64,000 nucleotides of DNA from an uncultured Paludibaculum sp. (GTDB taxonomy: Bacteria; Acidobacteriota; Terriglobia; Bryobacterales; Bryobacteraceae), in NCBI RefSeq assembly GCF_963665245.1, contig NZ_OY762267.1:3816001-3880000 (forward strand), written 5' to 3'. The notes below the pieces were generated by a model. It did not search any database, was not told the origin of the DNA, and was given only the letters and a program-made list of their open reading frames with translations. Position numbers and translations under genes: made by a program. Of the stretch, positions 16,589 to 25,058 are shown piece after piece (within the stretch, counting starts at the first letter, position 1; the number at the start of each line of letters is the position of its first letter).

Positions 16589-17911
16589 ATGAACATTTCA
16601 CGGACGAGCGGCTTCAGGCCCGTGCTGTTGCTATTCGTCTCGGCCTGCAGCCTCATGGGGGCTGCGCCCGCGCATGCGCCGGTCGCGCTGCGCAACCCTC
16701 TTCAGGACAAGAACTTCTTCCTGCTTTCCGCCATTGAGCGGACGCCCGCCGTGCGCGCCTTGGTCCAGTCGGACACGACCCTGGCGAAAATCGCAGCCGC
16801 CAAACGCGCCGCCCTGTCCGAGTCGCCGGGAGTCTGCGCGGCGGATGTCCCGTGTTATGCCAAGGCCCTGCGTTGGACCGATGACGAAATCACGCAGTCG
16901 CGCGCCGCCCTGGGAGCACTCGCTAAGAACGCAGCGATGACCCGGTTCGTGGAGGACGTCCTGCGGCCATCGGGCATGCTTCAGCGCTACAGCAAGCAGC
17001 CGGCCCCCGCCCTGCTCGAAAGCGCCTGGGAAGACGCCGCCCGCAAGATGAATCGAGCCATCGACCTCTGCATTCTAGGCCAGTCTCCGCGGCCCGCTGG
17101 ACCTGGTCCGGCGGGGCCTCCACCCCCGGGCGCTGCCGGTGCGCCGCCGCCCCGTCCCCCGGGTTCCGATTTCACCACCTACGACGCGAAATCGCCGGCC
17201 TTCGCCAGAATGGTCCAAATCATGGCCGCCATCGTCGGCAGCGATCCCAAGTCGCTCGAGCTGTTCTTCCAGCCGTCACTCCGGTTCGCCGTCGAGTCGC
17301 TATTGCTGCAGGGCCGGGACGAGGCGGCGCGCCACGAGCCGCTCGAAGCAGGCGAGAACCGGGCCGCCGTAGCACGCATTCCCACCATCAACTGGGCGCA
17401 GTTCCCCTACACCGTGATCGTTGCGCTGGGAAGCGGACCCGAACGCGCCGGCGTGGCGCTCTCGCCAGTGGGCCGGCTCCGGCTCATCCTGGCCGTCAAG
17501 GACTTCCGCGAAAAGAAGGCGCCGTTCATCCTCGTGTCGGGCGGCTACGTCCATCCCAGCCTGACGCCCTACAACGAAGCCCTGGAGATGAAGAAGGCTC
17601 TGCGAACCGAGTTCGGGATACCCGAGAACGCGATCCTAGTGGACCCGCAAGCGCGCCGCACAACCACCAACCTCCGTAACGCCGCACGGCTGATGTACCG
17701 CTACGGCATCCCGTTCGAGCGCAGAGGGCTGATCCTGACCGACCAGTTGCACAGCGCCACGATCGAAGCCCCTATGTTCATGGAACGCTGCATCCGGGAC
17801 TTCGGCTATGAACCGGTCCGCCTCTTCTCAAGAATCTCGCCCTTCGATCTCGAATTCGTTCCGTTGATCGACTCGCTGCAGGCGGACGCATCGGACCTGC
17901 TGGATCCTTAA
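16589..17911 (+). CDS. Exported YdcF/DUF218-domain protein
   Basis: A 440-residue protein with a signal sequence (VLLLFVSACSLMGAAPAHA) and a C-terminal DUF218/YdcF-type Rossmann-like domain (about 270-430). Motifs visible are IVALGSGPERAG, PFILVSGGYVHPSLTPYNEA and the conserved arginine/threonine stretch DPQARRTTTNLRNAARLM. The N-terminal half is a helical extension with a Pro/Gly-rich linker near residues 165-190 and is not part of the usual YdcF fold. The ATG at 16589 is preferred over one at 16547, because GAGGAG lies 8 bases upstream and the signal then starts at once. DUF218 proteins include SanA and ElyC; the exact reaction is unknown. Confidence 0.8.
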   Translation: MNISRTSGFRPVLLLFVSACSLMGAAPAHAPVALRNPLQDKNFFLLSAIERTPAVRALVQSDTTLAKIAAAKRAALSESPGVCAADVPCYAKALRWTDDEITQSRAALGALAKNAAMTRFVEDVLRPSGMLQRYSKQPAPALLESAWEDAARKMNRAIDLCILGQSPRPAGPGPAGPPPPGAAGAPPPRPPGSDFTTYDAKSPAFARMVQIMAAIVGSDPKSLELFFQPSLRFAVESLLLQGRDEAARHEPLEAGENRAAVARIPTINWAQFPYTVIVALGSGPERAGVALSPVGRLRLILAVKDFREKKAPFILVSGGYVHPSLTPYNEALEMKKALRTEFGIPENAILVDPQARRTTTNLRNAARLMYRYGIPFERRGLILTDQLHSATIEAPMFMERCIRDFGYEPVRLFSRISPFDLEFVPLIDSLQADASDLLDP

Positions 17912-17933
17912 CTCCGGCGGCAAACGGGGCGCC

Positions 17934-17954
17934 ACGCGCCCCGTACTACCTGGT
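17934..17954. terminator. Strong palindromic hairpin between convergent genes
   Basis: ACGGGGCGC-CAC-GCGCCCCGT is a perfect 9-bp stem with a 3-base loop. It lies 23 bp after the YdcF stop and about 100 bp from the end of the convergent gene. No U-tract follows on either strand, so the terminator call is tentative. Confidence 0.45.
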
Positions 17955-18053
17955 CTCATCAGTTCGCGGATGTATCAGTCCGGCGCAATCACCAATCAGC
18001 CCGCGGCGTGGCTCCTGCTGAAAGCTGATGGCTACAGCGAAGCCAATCTGCCC

Positions 18054-19241
18054 TCATCCCCGGAACTGGCTCAGCAGGAACTCCTGCCGCGCCGTCAGCT
18101 TCATCGCCGGTGGTTGGCCAAACGCCCCCGTCGAGCCCGGCATGCCAATCGTCGGCCCCATCGGCACAATCGGCATCGACAACCGGATCGGCTGCTTGCT
18201 CAGAACGTCCGCCAGCACGGCCCGCGTAAACGCCAGATAAGCGCCAGGAGCGTCCCTCTTCATCAGCCGCACCTCGCCCGCAATCGCCGACTTCAGGGCT
18301 TCGCTGATACCCGGCGAATTCAGGTCGCAGAACGCCTGCGTCGTGCCTGGAAACGCGACCGAACTCTGACTCCAGTGGTGGCCGTTCACAAACACCAGCG
18401 AACTGCGGAACGCGTTCGGGACGCTATCCCGGTCCGAAGTCCGGCCCGTTCCCTGCGCCAGCACCAGCATCATCTGCCCGTAAAGGTCGCAAATCTCCGC
18501 CGCGCCCAGCTTCAGCACCGCCTTCAACTCCGTGCCGCGGCTGTCCAGAAAGGTCTCCACCAGAGACCGCGCCAGCCGCGAAACCGGCTCGAACGGCTTC
18601 TGCACTTCCACCGACGCCGAATGAGGACCCGGCATCGGAAACACACGCTTGCGCTCATCCTGTGTCCGGAACGGATCCACCAACGGCGCCATCATCCAGC
18701 CCCGCGAATCGCCCTCCTGCAGAATCGCCGAGCAATGCGTCACCGTACCCGGGATCTTCGTGGAAAACGAGCTCCAGTTCCAGGCATTCGCTTCATGCGG
18801 CCCCGGCACCGGATCCACCAGAAACAGGCTCATCGGGATCCCCGGAATGTCCGGCGCCTGCGTAATCGCGTTGGCGATCTCGATGCAGGTGATCGCCCCC
18901 CGGCTCCAACCCGCCATGTTGATCCGGGCCGGCTTCAGCTTCCGCACCAGATCGACGGTCGCGTTGACGTTCACGCTCATCCCGCTACCCGTCGCCGAGC
19001 CGAAGCCTTTCACCACCTCTTTACCGATCGTACCGGCGCCTCCAACGCCGCCGATCATCAGCCCCGCGATCCGCGCCCGCAGACTCTTGTTGTAAAGGTC
19101 CGACGAACCCGGTCCCGGATTGATAATCCAGTCCTTTCCCTCCGTGCCCACGGTCTTCAATGCGAGGCTCGCAATCAGTTCCTGTGAATTCGTGCGGTCA
19201 TAATTTGTGCCGCAATTGTAAATGGTTAAAACTCCAGGCAT
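18054..19241 (-). CDS. Alpha/beta-hydrolase-like protein with GWSRG elbow, unassigned
   Basis: A 395-residue protein without a signal peptide. It opens MPGVLTIYNCGTNYDRTN and has a nucleophile elbow MAGWSRGAITC with Ser113. Candidate acid and base residues are Asp143 (LFLVDPVPG) and His207 (MPGPHSAS) or His288/289 (VNGHHW), none proven. The GxSxG in a W-S-R-G form and an early GT(N) motif recall DUF2235/Tle-like lipases that act as secreted effectors, but similarity is not clear enough to name it so. It follows the second hairpin array and the three upstream minus-strand genes, and may be the last gene of that group. No secretion-system genes are in the window. Confidence 0.6.
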   Translation of the reverse strand: MPGVLTIYNCGTNYDRTNSQELIASLALKTVGTEGKDWIINPGPGSSDLYNKSLRARIAGLMIGGVGGAGTIGKEVVKGFGSATGSGMSVNVNATVDLVRKLKPARINMAGWSRGAITCIEIANAITQAPDIPGIPMSLFLVDPVPGPHEANAWNWSSFSTKIPGTVTHCSAILQEGDSRGWMMAPLVDPFRTQDERKRVFPMPGPHSASVEVQKPFEPVSRLARSLVETFLDSRGTELKAVLKLGAAEICDLYGQMMLVLAQGTGRTSDRDSVPNAFRSSLVFVNGHHWSQSSVAFPGTTQAFCDLNSPGISEALKSAIAGEVRLMKRDAPGAYLAFTRAVLADVLSKQPIRLSMPIVPMGPTIGMPGSTGAFGQPPAMKLTARQEFLLSQFRG

Positions 19242-19307
19242 TGATGCTCATTATGAAGAGCGCGCCGTACTTTTGACAAGCCTTGCCCCGCAAACCACGG
19301 CCCCCCG

Positions 19308-19745
19308 TCACCATTCCCATCACCATGCGCTCCCCCAAGCCGAAGGCTGGGGCTGCCACGATCCCCCATCACCATCCCCGTCGCCACTCCCATCACCCGG
19401 CGCTCCCCCAAGCCGAAGGCTGGGGCTGCCACGATCCCCCATCACCATCCCCCGTCGCCATTCCCATCACCATGCGCTCCCCCAAGCCGAAGGCTGGGGC
19501 TGCCACGATCCCCCCATCACCGTCCCCGGTCGCCATTCCCATCACCAAGGGCTCCCCCAAGCCGAAGGCTGGGGCTGCCACGATGCCCCCATCACCGTCC
19601 CCGGTCGCCACTCCAATCACCAAGGGCTCCCCCAAGCCGAAGGCTGGGGCTGCCACGATCCCCCATCACCATCCCCCGTCGCCACTCCCATCACCAGGCG
19701 CTCCCCCAAGCCGAAGGCTGGGGCTGCCACGATCCCCCCATCACC
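19308..19745. repeat. Second six-copy hairpin array, 73-75 bp period
   Basis: The same core as in the 12.9-kb array (GCTCCCCCAAGCCGAAGG and onward to GGGGCTGCC) begins at 19329, 19402, 19476, 19551, 19626 and 19700. Spacers are different from the first array: they are rich in CATCACC and CGTCGCCA and vary by one or two bases in length. The array fills most of the 514-bp gap between two minus-strand genes. A stretch like its spacer (ATCACCCG) also occurs at the 3' end of the upstream gene, so a gene-tail origin is possible but weaker than in the first array. Confidence 0.88.
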
Positions 19746-19755
19746 AAGGAGTCCC

Positions 19756-20745
19756 TCAATCACCCGCGGGCGCCTGCCCATCCACGCAAACCCCGGCCGG
19801 CACCTCCGCGCGCACCGGACTAAATGTGGGCCGGACGCTCATATAACCCCGCAGATGCTCACCCAGATGCACCAGGGGCGCGTCGAAGTCCGAATACAGC
19901 AACTTCGGGTTCACCGGATTCCCATCCAGTTGCGCCGCCCAGACAAACGGAAGAACATCCCGGTCGCGATGAGCCATCAGCCGAAACGGATTGTACTGCC
20001 GAGGCGACGCGCGGTCCGCCGACCCCGCACCCAGCCCCTCTCGGATCAACTGCCCTCGCGCATCATACGTCGCCTGATGGCCGGACCCGTCCGCCCGAAT
20101 CGCGGACCGCATCTCGTACACCGCCCCAGGATGATACTGCGACCGCACCTTCCGCAGCACCGGCCACGCCCTGGGTACGCAGCCCTCCGGTTCCGGGTTC
20201 ACTCCGCCGGGCAACAGGCTCGAGTACACCGGCGGCAGGGACCTCGTCCAATCCATGCTCCCTTTCTCCGTCCGCAGCCACTCCTGAAACCGCCTCGAAG
20301 TGGACGATGGAATCACCACCAGCGTGAACTCAGCCCGAACCCCGTTGCCCTCCGCAACCACCACCCGATGCACGGCCACGTGATTCTCCGGCGGCTCGCG
20401 GTCCACCACCAGGCGGCCGTCACTCGCCGTTTGCCCATCAACCGTCCACGAGACCGCCCGCCGGCGCGCCGCCTCCACGAGGAACACATCCAGGACCACC
20501 GCCCGTTCACCGGCTCCCAGCACGTGAGCCGCCGTGTACATCGTCCCCTGGCCCGTGTTCAGATTACTCGCGTTCAACTTGGAGGCATCCAGCAGCGTCA
20601 GCACGTCCCCGGACGAGGGGCCCACCGGTGCGACGGAGACACCGCCGCCCCCATCCGCTGCGAACCAGCCCCAGACGGCCATCGACAACACCGCTACGGC
20701 CACGATGGACACGACCTGGACCGTTCTATTTCTCCTGGTAGGCAC
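19756..20745 (-). CDS. Membrane-anchored protein of unknown function
   Basis: A 329-residue protein with an N-terminal anchor: basic MPTRRNR, then the hydrophobic VVSIVAVAVLSMAVWGWFA at about residues 9-28. The rest should be periplasmic. It has no domain I recognise. A beta-rich middle (about 75-150) is followed by a C-terminal part with LLYSDFDAPLVHLGEH and a few aromatic clusters. Its start overlaps the end of the 880-residue gene by 20 bp, so translation of the two is probably coupled. It may therefore work with that protein. Confidence 0.65.
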   Translation of the reverse strand: MPTRRNRTVQVVSIVAVAVLSMAVWGWFAADGGGGVSVAPVGPSSGDVLTLLDASKLNASNLNTGQGTMYTAAHVLGAGERAVVLDVFLVEAARRRAVSWTVDGQTASDGRLVVDREPPENHVAVHRVVVAEGNGVRAEFTLVVIPSSTSRRFQEWLRTEKGSMDWTRSLPPVYSSLLPGGVNPEPEGCVPRAWPVLRKVRSQYHPGAVYEMRSAIRADGSGHQATYDARGQLIREGLGAGSADRASPRQYNPFRLMAHRDRDVLPFVWAAQLDGNPVNPKLLYSDFDAPLVHLGEHLRGYMSVRPTFSPVRAEVPAGVCVDGQAPAGD

Positions 20746-23368
20746 CGTCTGCGTAGGCGGCCACGATCTTCCGGTTCGGCGTCCTGCACGTGGCCGGAAA
20801 ATCGAAGAAGTACATGCACTCCGGCAGCCCGTCGGTGAAGTTCAAAGTCACCGATCCCTGACTGCGGCCGCTGAAGCCATCATAGGTGTAGTGGGCTACA
20901 ACTTTCGACGGGCGCCCCTGGCCATCCCGCGACGAGACAGCAACGCCTCCAACGCTACCGCGCTGGAACCGGTTCATCGCCCAGGTCTTCGAGTGCTCGC
21001 CCACCAGATCCTCCACCAGCTTCGTGTAGTTCTGATCCCGGAAGGGAATCCCCGGTAGTGGCGCGATCGCCGACAAGCGTGGGCCCGAATCGCCGAGGCG
21101 AATCGGCTGTTTATTGAGAGCGAACAGCATCAGGTTCTCTTCGAACCTCTTCAGCCCGGCACTGGCGCATCCGTTCTTTTGAACCACCTCCTCCATATCG
21201 GCCATGGCTGCCTGTGCGTTCCCCACCATGTTCATCGCGCCGGCTATCGGATCCCTCTGGGTCAACATCTTTCCGACCGTCCGGAAGGCGTCACCGGCGG
21301 CAATCTGATCCAGTTTCCTCTTCGTGGCGTACATCTGCGGATCCGCGTAGACACCCGTACCCTCCGTCACCCAGTTCGAGCAGTACCGGCTGACCTCCAC
21401 GCCATATCCATTCCTGGTCACCATCTCCGCCGTACACCGCTGCCTCGTCATCTCCACCTTGTTCGCCGGCAGGTAGGCGTCGCACTGGCGGCCGTACGAG
21501 TTCAGGTACTGCCCGAACATACCCATGAAGCCTATCTCGTCCCGGTCGAACTCGATGCTCGTGAAGTCTCCGCGGTACAGGCTCATCAGGACCCGCTCAT
21601 TGTGGAGCCCGCTGGCCGAAAAACTACCCTCCGTCAGAGCGGCACTCTGTCCGCCTCGCGCCATCACCGGCTTTGCGCCGGTCGCCCCGCCGCCGCTCGG
21701 TTCGCGCTGCACCCCCGCCGCGGCCTGCTGGCTCAGCAGGGCAGCGGCGTTCGCTTCCTGTTGTTGCTTGCGCATCTCCGCCTCGACGCGAAGCCGCAGT
21801 TGGTCCTCCTTGGCCCGCAGTGGCGCCTCGTACTGAACAAACTGCGGCGAAGACCGGTCTTCCCGCGACGGGAACAGCGTCTCCATCTCCCTGCGTTTGG
21901 CCGTGATGGCGGCACCGTCCACCGGGATCGCCCCCACATCCTGCATCCACGACGGCAGCGCACCCGCCAGGACGCGCGCTCGCACCTGGTTGAACTCCTG
22001 CCCGGCGGCATCAACGGCCGAGAAGCCCCGCAAGCCCTGGAACCCGGCGTCAAAGCTCGCCTTCCACGCGGTGATCTGCAGCACGCCCGGCAGCGTTGCC
22101 GGTATGGCTTGCAGCCTCGTGGTCTCCGCCTGAAGCGGCTCGGCCACCAGCGACTCAACCAGGCGTCTGTACTTATCCTCGAAGGCGCCCCGTGTCTCGC
22201 CATTCAACGCATTCACCACCGGCGCCAGAGCCGCGTGACTGTTGACCAGCGCCTTCGCGGAGGCCGTCCCCTTCTGCGAGGCACTCGCCTCCCGGAACCA
22301 CTCCTCGGCAATGATCGGAGCCATCTCGGTCTGGCGCCGTCCCAGATAGTCCGTCACCTGCGACTTCTCGCTGGCACTCAGCAGAGACAACTGGCTGCCC
22401 GCCGCCTGCTGCTGGCCTCTGATCCGGTCGAACGAACTCCGCGTCGGCGCACCGGCGGCGGCAGCCGTCATCGCCTGCTGGGCCCAGCCAATCTGCTCTC
22501 GCACCTGCTGGACATACCGCGACACGGTCGTAGGCTCAAAGGGACCAGGCTGCCCCAGAAACGCCTGGTCCAGCAGTTGAGCGTACTGCGCAAACTGCTG
22601 GCTATACTGCATCAGCCTTCGATTGGGCTGGTGAGTGAATGGGTTTGGGCGCGACGGCGTCGAGCCCACGCAACGCGAGATCACCTTCTCGTGCTGCTCC
22701 AGCCGCCATCGATTCTCGGTCTTGTCATACGGCATCTCGAAAACCGCCATCATCGGCTCGTCGCGGAAGATGCCAAGCATCTCCGGAGCTTGCCGATAGC
22801 GATAGTTCACCGCCGGCGTGGAGGCCGTTTTGCCGCTCTCCAGCCAACTCAGCAGCACCTCGCACTTGTCTTCAATGCTGTGGGCCGAGGACAGGCTGTG
22901 CAGGTCGCTGCGCCGCGTGAGAGCCGGAATGGCCGGACCGCTGACCACGGTCGCCGGTTGTGGCTGCACAGGCTCCACAGCCGTCGGTTGCGACTCCAGG
23001 CGCCTGCGGGAAGGCGGCTCCGGGGATGGGGCGGGCGGGGCGGCCCCGGCTGCCGGTTCCGCCAGACGGACCAACCGGCGCGTGCGGCCACTCATCAGGA
23101 TCACTTCACGGGTGCCCGGGCAAACCTTGGCGAGCGCGGCCGGAAGGCTCTTCTCGAGGTTCGCGAAAACAGACGCATTCTGAGGATCGAGGATCGAGCC
23201 CGGCCCCTTCACCTGCAGCAGCGGAAGACTCCCACACTGGCCGCTGGGCGGAGCTTCCACCACCCAGGCGCCCTCCTTCCACAGCTCACTGTTCGCGGCG
23301 CCCAGGAGGAAGGGGAGGCCTGAAGCGATTGTGACCAACAACACGCTCGTGGACACTTCGCGACACAT
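20726..23368 (-). CDS. Large secreted protein of unknown function (880 residues)
   Basis: It has an N-terminal signal (TSVLLVTIASGLPFLLGAA), a Pro-rich linker at about 108-150, and a long Ala/Gln-rich helical middle (about 240-560, several Q-rich coiled-coil-like stretches). A more conserved-looking C-terminal third holds several cysteines (CDAYLPANKVEMTRQRC, then RYCSNW) and KQPIRLGDSG. No catalytic motif was found. The gene is 8 bp after the glycine-zipper gene and overlaps the next by 20 bp, so the three form an operon. The short string KQPIRL also occurs in the alpha/beta-hydrolase-like protein of this group, perhaps by chance. Confidence 0.65.
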   Translation of the reverse strand: MCREVSTSVLLVTIASGLPFLLGAANSELWKEGAWVVEAPPSGQCGSLPLLQVKGPGSILDPQNASVFANLEKSLPAALAKVCPGTREVILMSGRTRRLVRLAEPAAGAAPPAPSPEPPSRRRLESQPTAVEPVQPQPATVVSGPAIPALTRRSDLHSLSSAHSIEDKCEVLLSWLESGKTASTPAVNYRYRQAPEMLGIFRDEPMMAVFEMPYDKTENRWRLEQHEKVISRCVGSTPSRPNPFTHQPNRRLMQYSQQFAQYAQLLDQAFLGQPGPFEPTTVSRYVQQVREQIGWAQQAMTAAAAGAPTRSSFDRIRGQQQAAGSQLSLLSASEKSQVTDYLGRRQTEMAPIIAEEWFREASASQKGTASAKALVNSHAALAPVVNALNGETRGAFEDKYRRLVESLVAEPLQAETTRLQAIPATLPGVLQITAWKASFDAGFQGLRGFSAVDAAGQEFNQVRARVLAGALPSWMQDVGAIPVDGAAITAKRREMETLFPSREDRSSPQFVQYEAPLRAKEDQLRLRVEAEMRKQQQEANAAALLSQQAAAGVQREPSGGGATGAKPVMARGGQSAALTEGSFSASGLHNERVLMSLYRGDFTSIEFDRDEIGFMGMFGQYLNSYGRQCDAYLPANKVEMTRQRCTAEMVTRNGYGVEVSRYCSNWVTEGTGVYADPQMYATKRKLDQIAAGDAFRTVGKMLTQRDPIAGAMNMVGNAQAAMADMEEVVQKNGCASAGLKRFEENLMLFALNKQPIRLGDSGPRLSAIAPLPGIPFRDQNYTKLVEDLVGEHSKTWAMNRFQRGSVGGVAVSSRDGQGRPSKVVAHYTYDGFSGRSQGSVTLNFTDGLPECMYFFDFPATCRTPNRKIVAAYADGAYQEK

Positions 23369-23376
23369 GAAGCCTC

Positions 23377-23943
23377 CTACTGGATCACGAAGGTCAGCAC
23401 CGTTTCGGACGGGACCTTGATCTCCGGACCCGAAGTGAGAGCCGCCGACGCGGCCCCTGCCCCCGCGCCAACCCCGGCGCCGATCGCAGCCCCCTTGCCG
23501 CCGCCGAGCACAGCACCCAGCCCTGCGCCAGCCGCTGCCCCAAGACCCGTTCGCAGGCCTGTCGATTTGCCCTTGCCCTTTCCCTTGATCTCGGTCGGCT
23601 CGGAGTTCACGGCAACGAGGCTGGCACCCGCGCGGATCTCCGACACAACAAGCTTCAACTCGTTGCTTCCCGTGAGCTTACCCGCGCTCTTCATCTCGAC
23701 GATCTTCAGCACGCAGTCCGCGCCCTTGGAAACAACCTCTTTCCCGGCCACGCTGATTGGGGCGTCCATCGTGCAGCGGTAGCTCTGCCCGACCTCCCCT
23801 TGTTTGGATTGAATGGAATCCAGGGTTCTCACCGTGACCTGTGTACCCTTCGGAATGGCGGGAACTTCGCCGGTTTGCGCAAGCAGGATCGTAGCGGAGC
23901 CAATGATCCAGCAGGTGCGAAAGCATCTGACTGTAGAAAACAT
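23377..23943 (-). CDS. Exported glycine-zipper protein
   Basis: A 188-residue exported protein. After the signal it has a small beta-rich domain (about 25-115) and then a glycine-zipper stretch (GLGAAAGAGLGAVLGGGKGA and more, about 130-168) that should insert in or span a membrane. The end reads IKVPSETVLTFVIQ. Proteins of this plan are common in acidobacterial genomes and are uncharacterised. AGGAGG lies 6 bases before the ATG, a strong ribosome-binding site. It is first in a three- or four-gene minus-strand operon. Confidence 0.72.
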   Translation of the reverse strand: MFSTVRCFRTCWIIGSATILLAQTGEVPAIPKGTQVTVRTLDSIQSKQGEVGQSYRCTMDAPISVAGKEVVSKGADCVLKIVEMKSAGKLTGSNELKLVVSEIRAGASLVAVNSEPTEIKGKGKGKSTGLRTGLGAAAGAGLGAVLGGGKGAAIGAGVGAGAGAASAALTSGPEIKVPSETVLTFVIQ

Positions 23944-24494
23944 GCCGGCCTCCTCTTCGGTTCAGAACATTTAACCACGAATCTTGACGAATGAAGTACA
24001 CATTGAATGACATCTGCAAGAATGTGACCAGTCCGGGCCGAGGCAGCGGGACAGCAGTCAATTTCGGCGTCCATGCTCCACTACTCACAGTACGGTGGAC
24101 TTTCCGCGAGCCCGTCTGAACTAGCTTCATTGCCACACATCGCGGCGCTGACCAACGCTGTGAAGCACCGGTCAGCCAAGCGTTAGCGCACCAGCAACCT
24201 CACATCCAGGGCCCAGGGACGAGGATTGGGGGGGGGGGCCGGCTTCAGCCGGCGTGGGGCTTCAGACCCACCTCTTCGGAGCTCCCGAAACTGCGCACTT
24301 ATTATTACGCCGGTACTCAGTAGCGCTTTTGTATTCCTCAACAAAAATGGCAAAGGATACTCCAGATCGTCGACGAGCCGGCACAGCATTACCCCGCATA
24401 CGCCTGCCATCCGATTCGCCATGCACATTCCTCCGACTCACCCGCCGATATTTGAATTCGGCACTGAATTTCGGAGCTAGAATGATACTTACCC
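23944..24494. other. 551-bp gene-free stretch
   Basis: It separates the unknown minus-strand group from a plus-strand membrane-protein gene. Short overlapping frames occur on both strands but none has a ribosome-binding site or protein-like composition. It contains an 11-G run at 24228-24238 and the double hairpin noted separately. TAGAAT (24478-24483), 11 bases before the downstream ATG, may be a -10 box. Confidence 0.6.
24238..24271. repeat. Tandem double hairpin with two TTCA loops
   Basis: GCCGGC-TTCA-GCCGGC (24238-24253) is followed at once by GTGGG..CCCAC (24254-24271), whose inner loop is again C-TTCA-G. An 11-G run directly precedes the pair. It resembles a REP-type intergenic unit; no second copy was found in the window. 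Confidence 0.6.
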
Positions 24495-25058
24495 ATGCAA
24501 ACCCTCGGTCTGTCGGATTCGACGCCCCGCACCGAAAGCCGATGGCGCGCCCTGTTCTGGCCCACCATTCGGAATGTTGGTGACTTCGACTACATCACCA
24601 GGCAGGGCCTATGGATCTGCTATCTGGTCGCGGCATTTACAGTCGTATTCTCGGCGTTCGGGGGCTACCCACTGGCGGGAATATTTGAGGGCTTATTCTA
24701 TTTCCTCGCCGCGCTGGGCGTGCGCCAACGCAGCAGATTCGCCGCGATCGCCGCCTTCTCCGGCTATCTGCTGAGCGGACTCGTCCTGCAACGCTACACC
24801 GGCAACGGCTTCGGAGTCGTACGCATCATCTTCCTCGCCCTGCTGTTTGCGAACATCCGGGGCAACTGGTTGTCCGCCCGCTGGGCCACCGAGGAGCAGT
24901 TGGAGTTCCCTCCGATGCGGCTGAATCAGACTCTGGCGGACAAACTGGCGGATCAGCTTCCAACATGGCTTTGGCCCAAGGTTCGAGTGGTCTTCTACGT
25001 CATCTCCGCGCCGGAATTGGCCTTCCTCCTCCTGTCGCTCTTCGCGCCCCTCCCCTAG
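24495..25058 (+). CDS. Small multi-pass membrane protein of unknown function
   Basis: A 187-residue protein with about four hydrophobic segments (LWICYLVAAFTVVFSAF, GIFEGLFYFLAALGV, FGVVRIIFLALLFANI and a C-terminal FLLLSLFAPL) and a soluble loop at about 125-165. No family recognised. The last 17 or so codons and the stop are repeated 225 bp downstream, so the gene tail has been tandemly duplicated. No Shine-Dalgarno sequence is obvious; a -10-like TAGAAT ends 11 bases before the ATG, which would give a very short leader. Confidence 0.7.
   Translation: MQTLGLSDSTPRTESRWRALFWPTIRNVGDFDYITRQGLWICYLVAAFTVVFSAFGGYPLAGIFEGLFYFLAALGVRQRSRFAAIAAFSGYLLSGLVLQRYTGNGFGVVRIIFLALLFANIRGNWLSARWATEEQLEFPPMRLNQTLADKLADQLPTWLWPKVRVVFYVISAPELAFLLLSLFAPLP

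Noticed and set aside
19308..19745. CRISPR array
   Set aside because: Spacers are near-identical copies differing by a few bases, with no cas genes.
19222..20838. 538-residue plus-strand frame across the second array
   Set aside because: It is a shadow of repeats and of the opposite gene; no ribosome-binding site or domain.
24183..24480. Short genes between the glycine-zipper and membrane-protein genes
   Set aside because: Frames on both strands overlap hairpins and a G-run and lack ribosome-binding sites.
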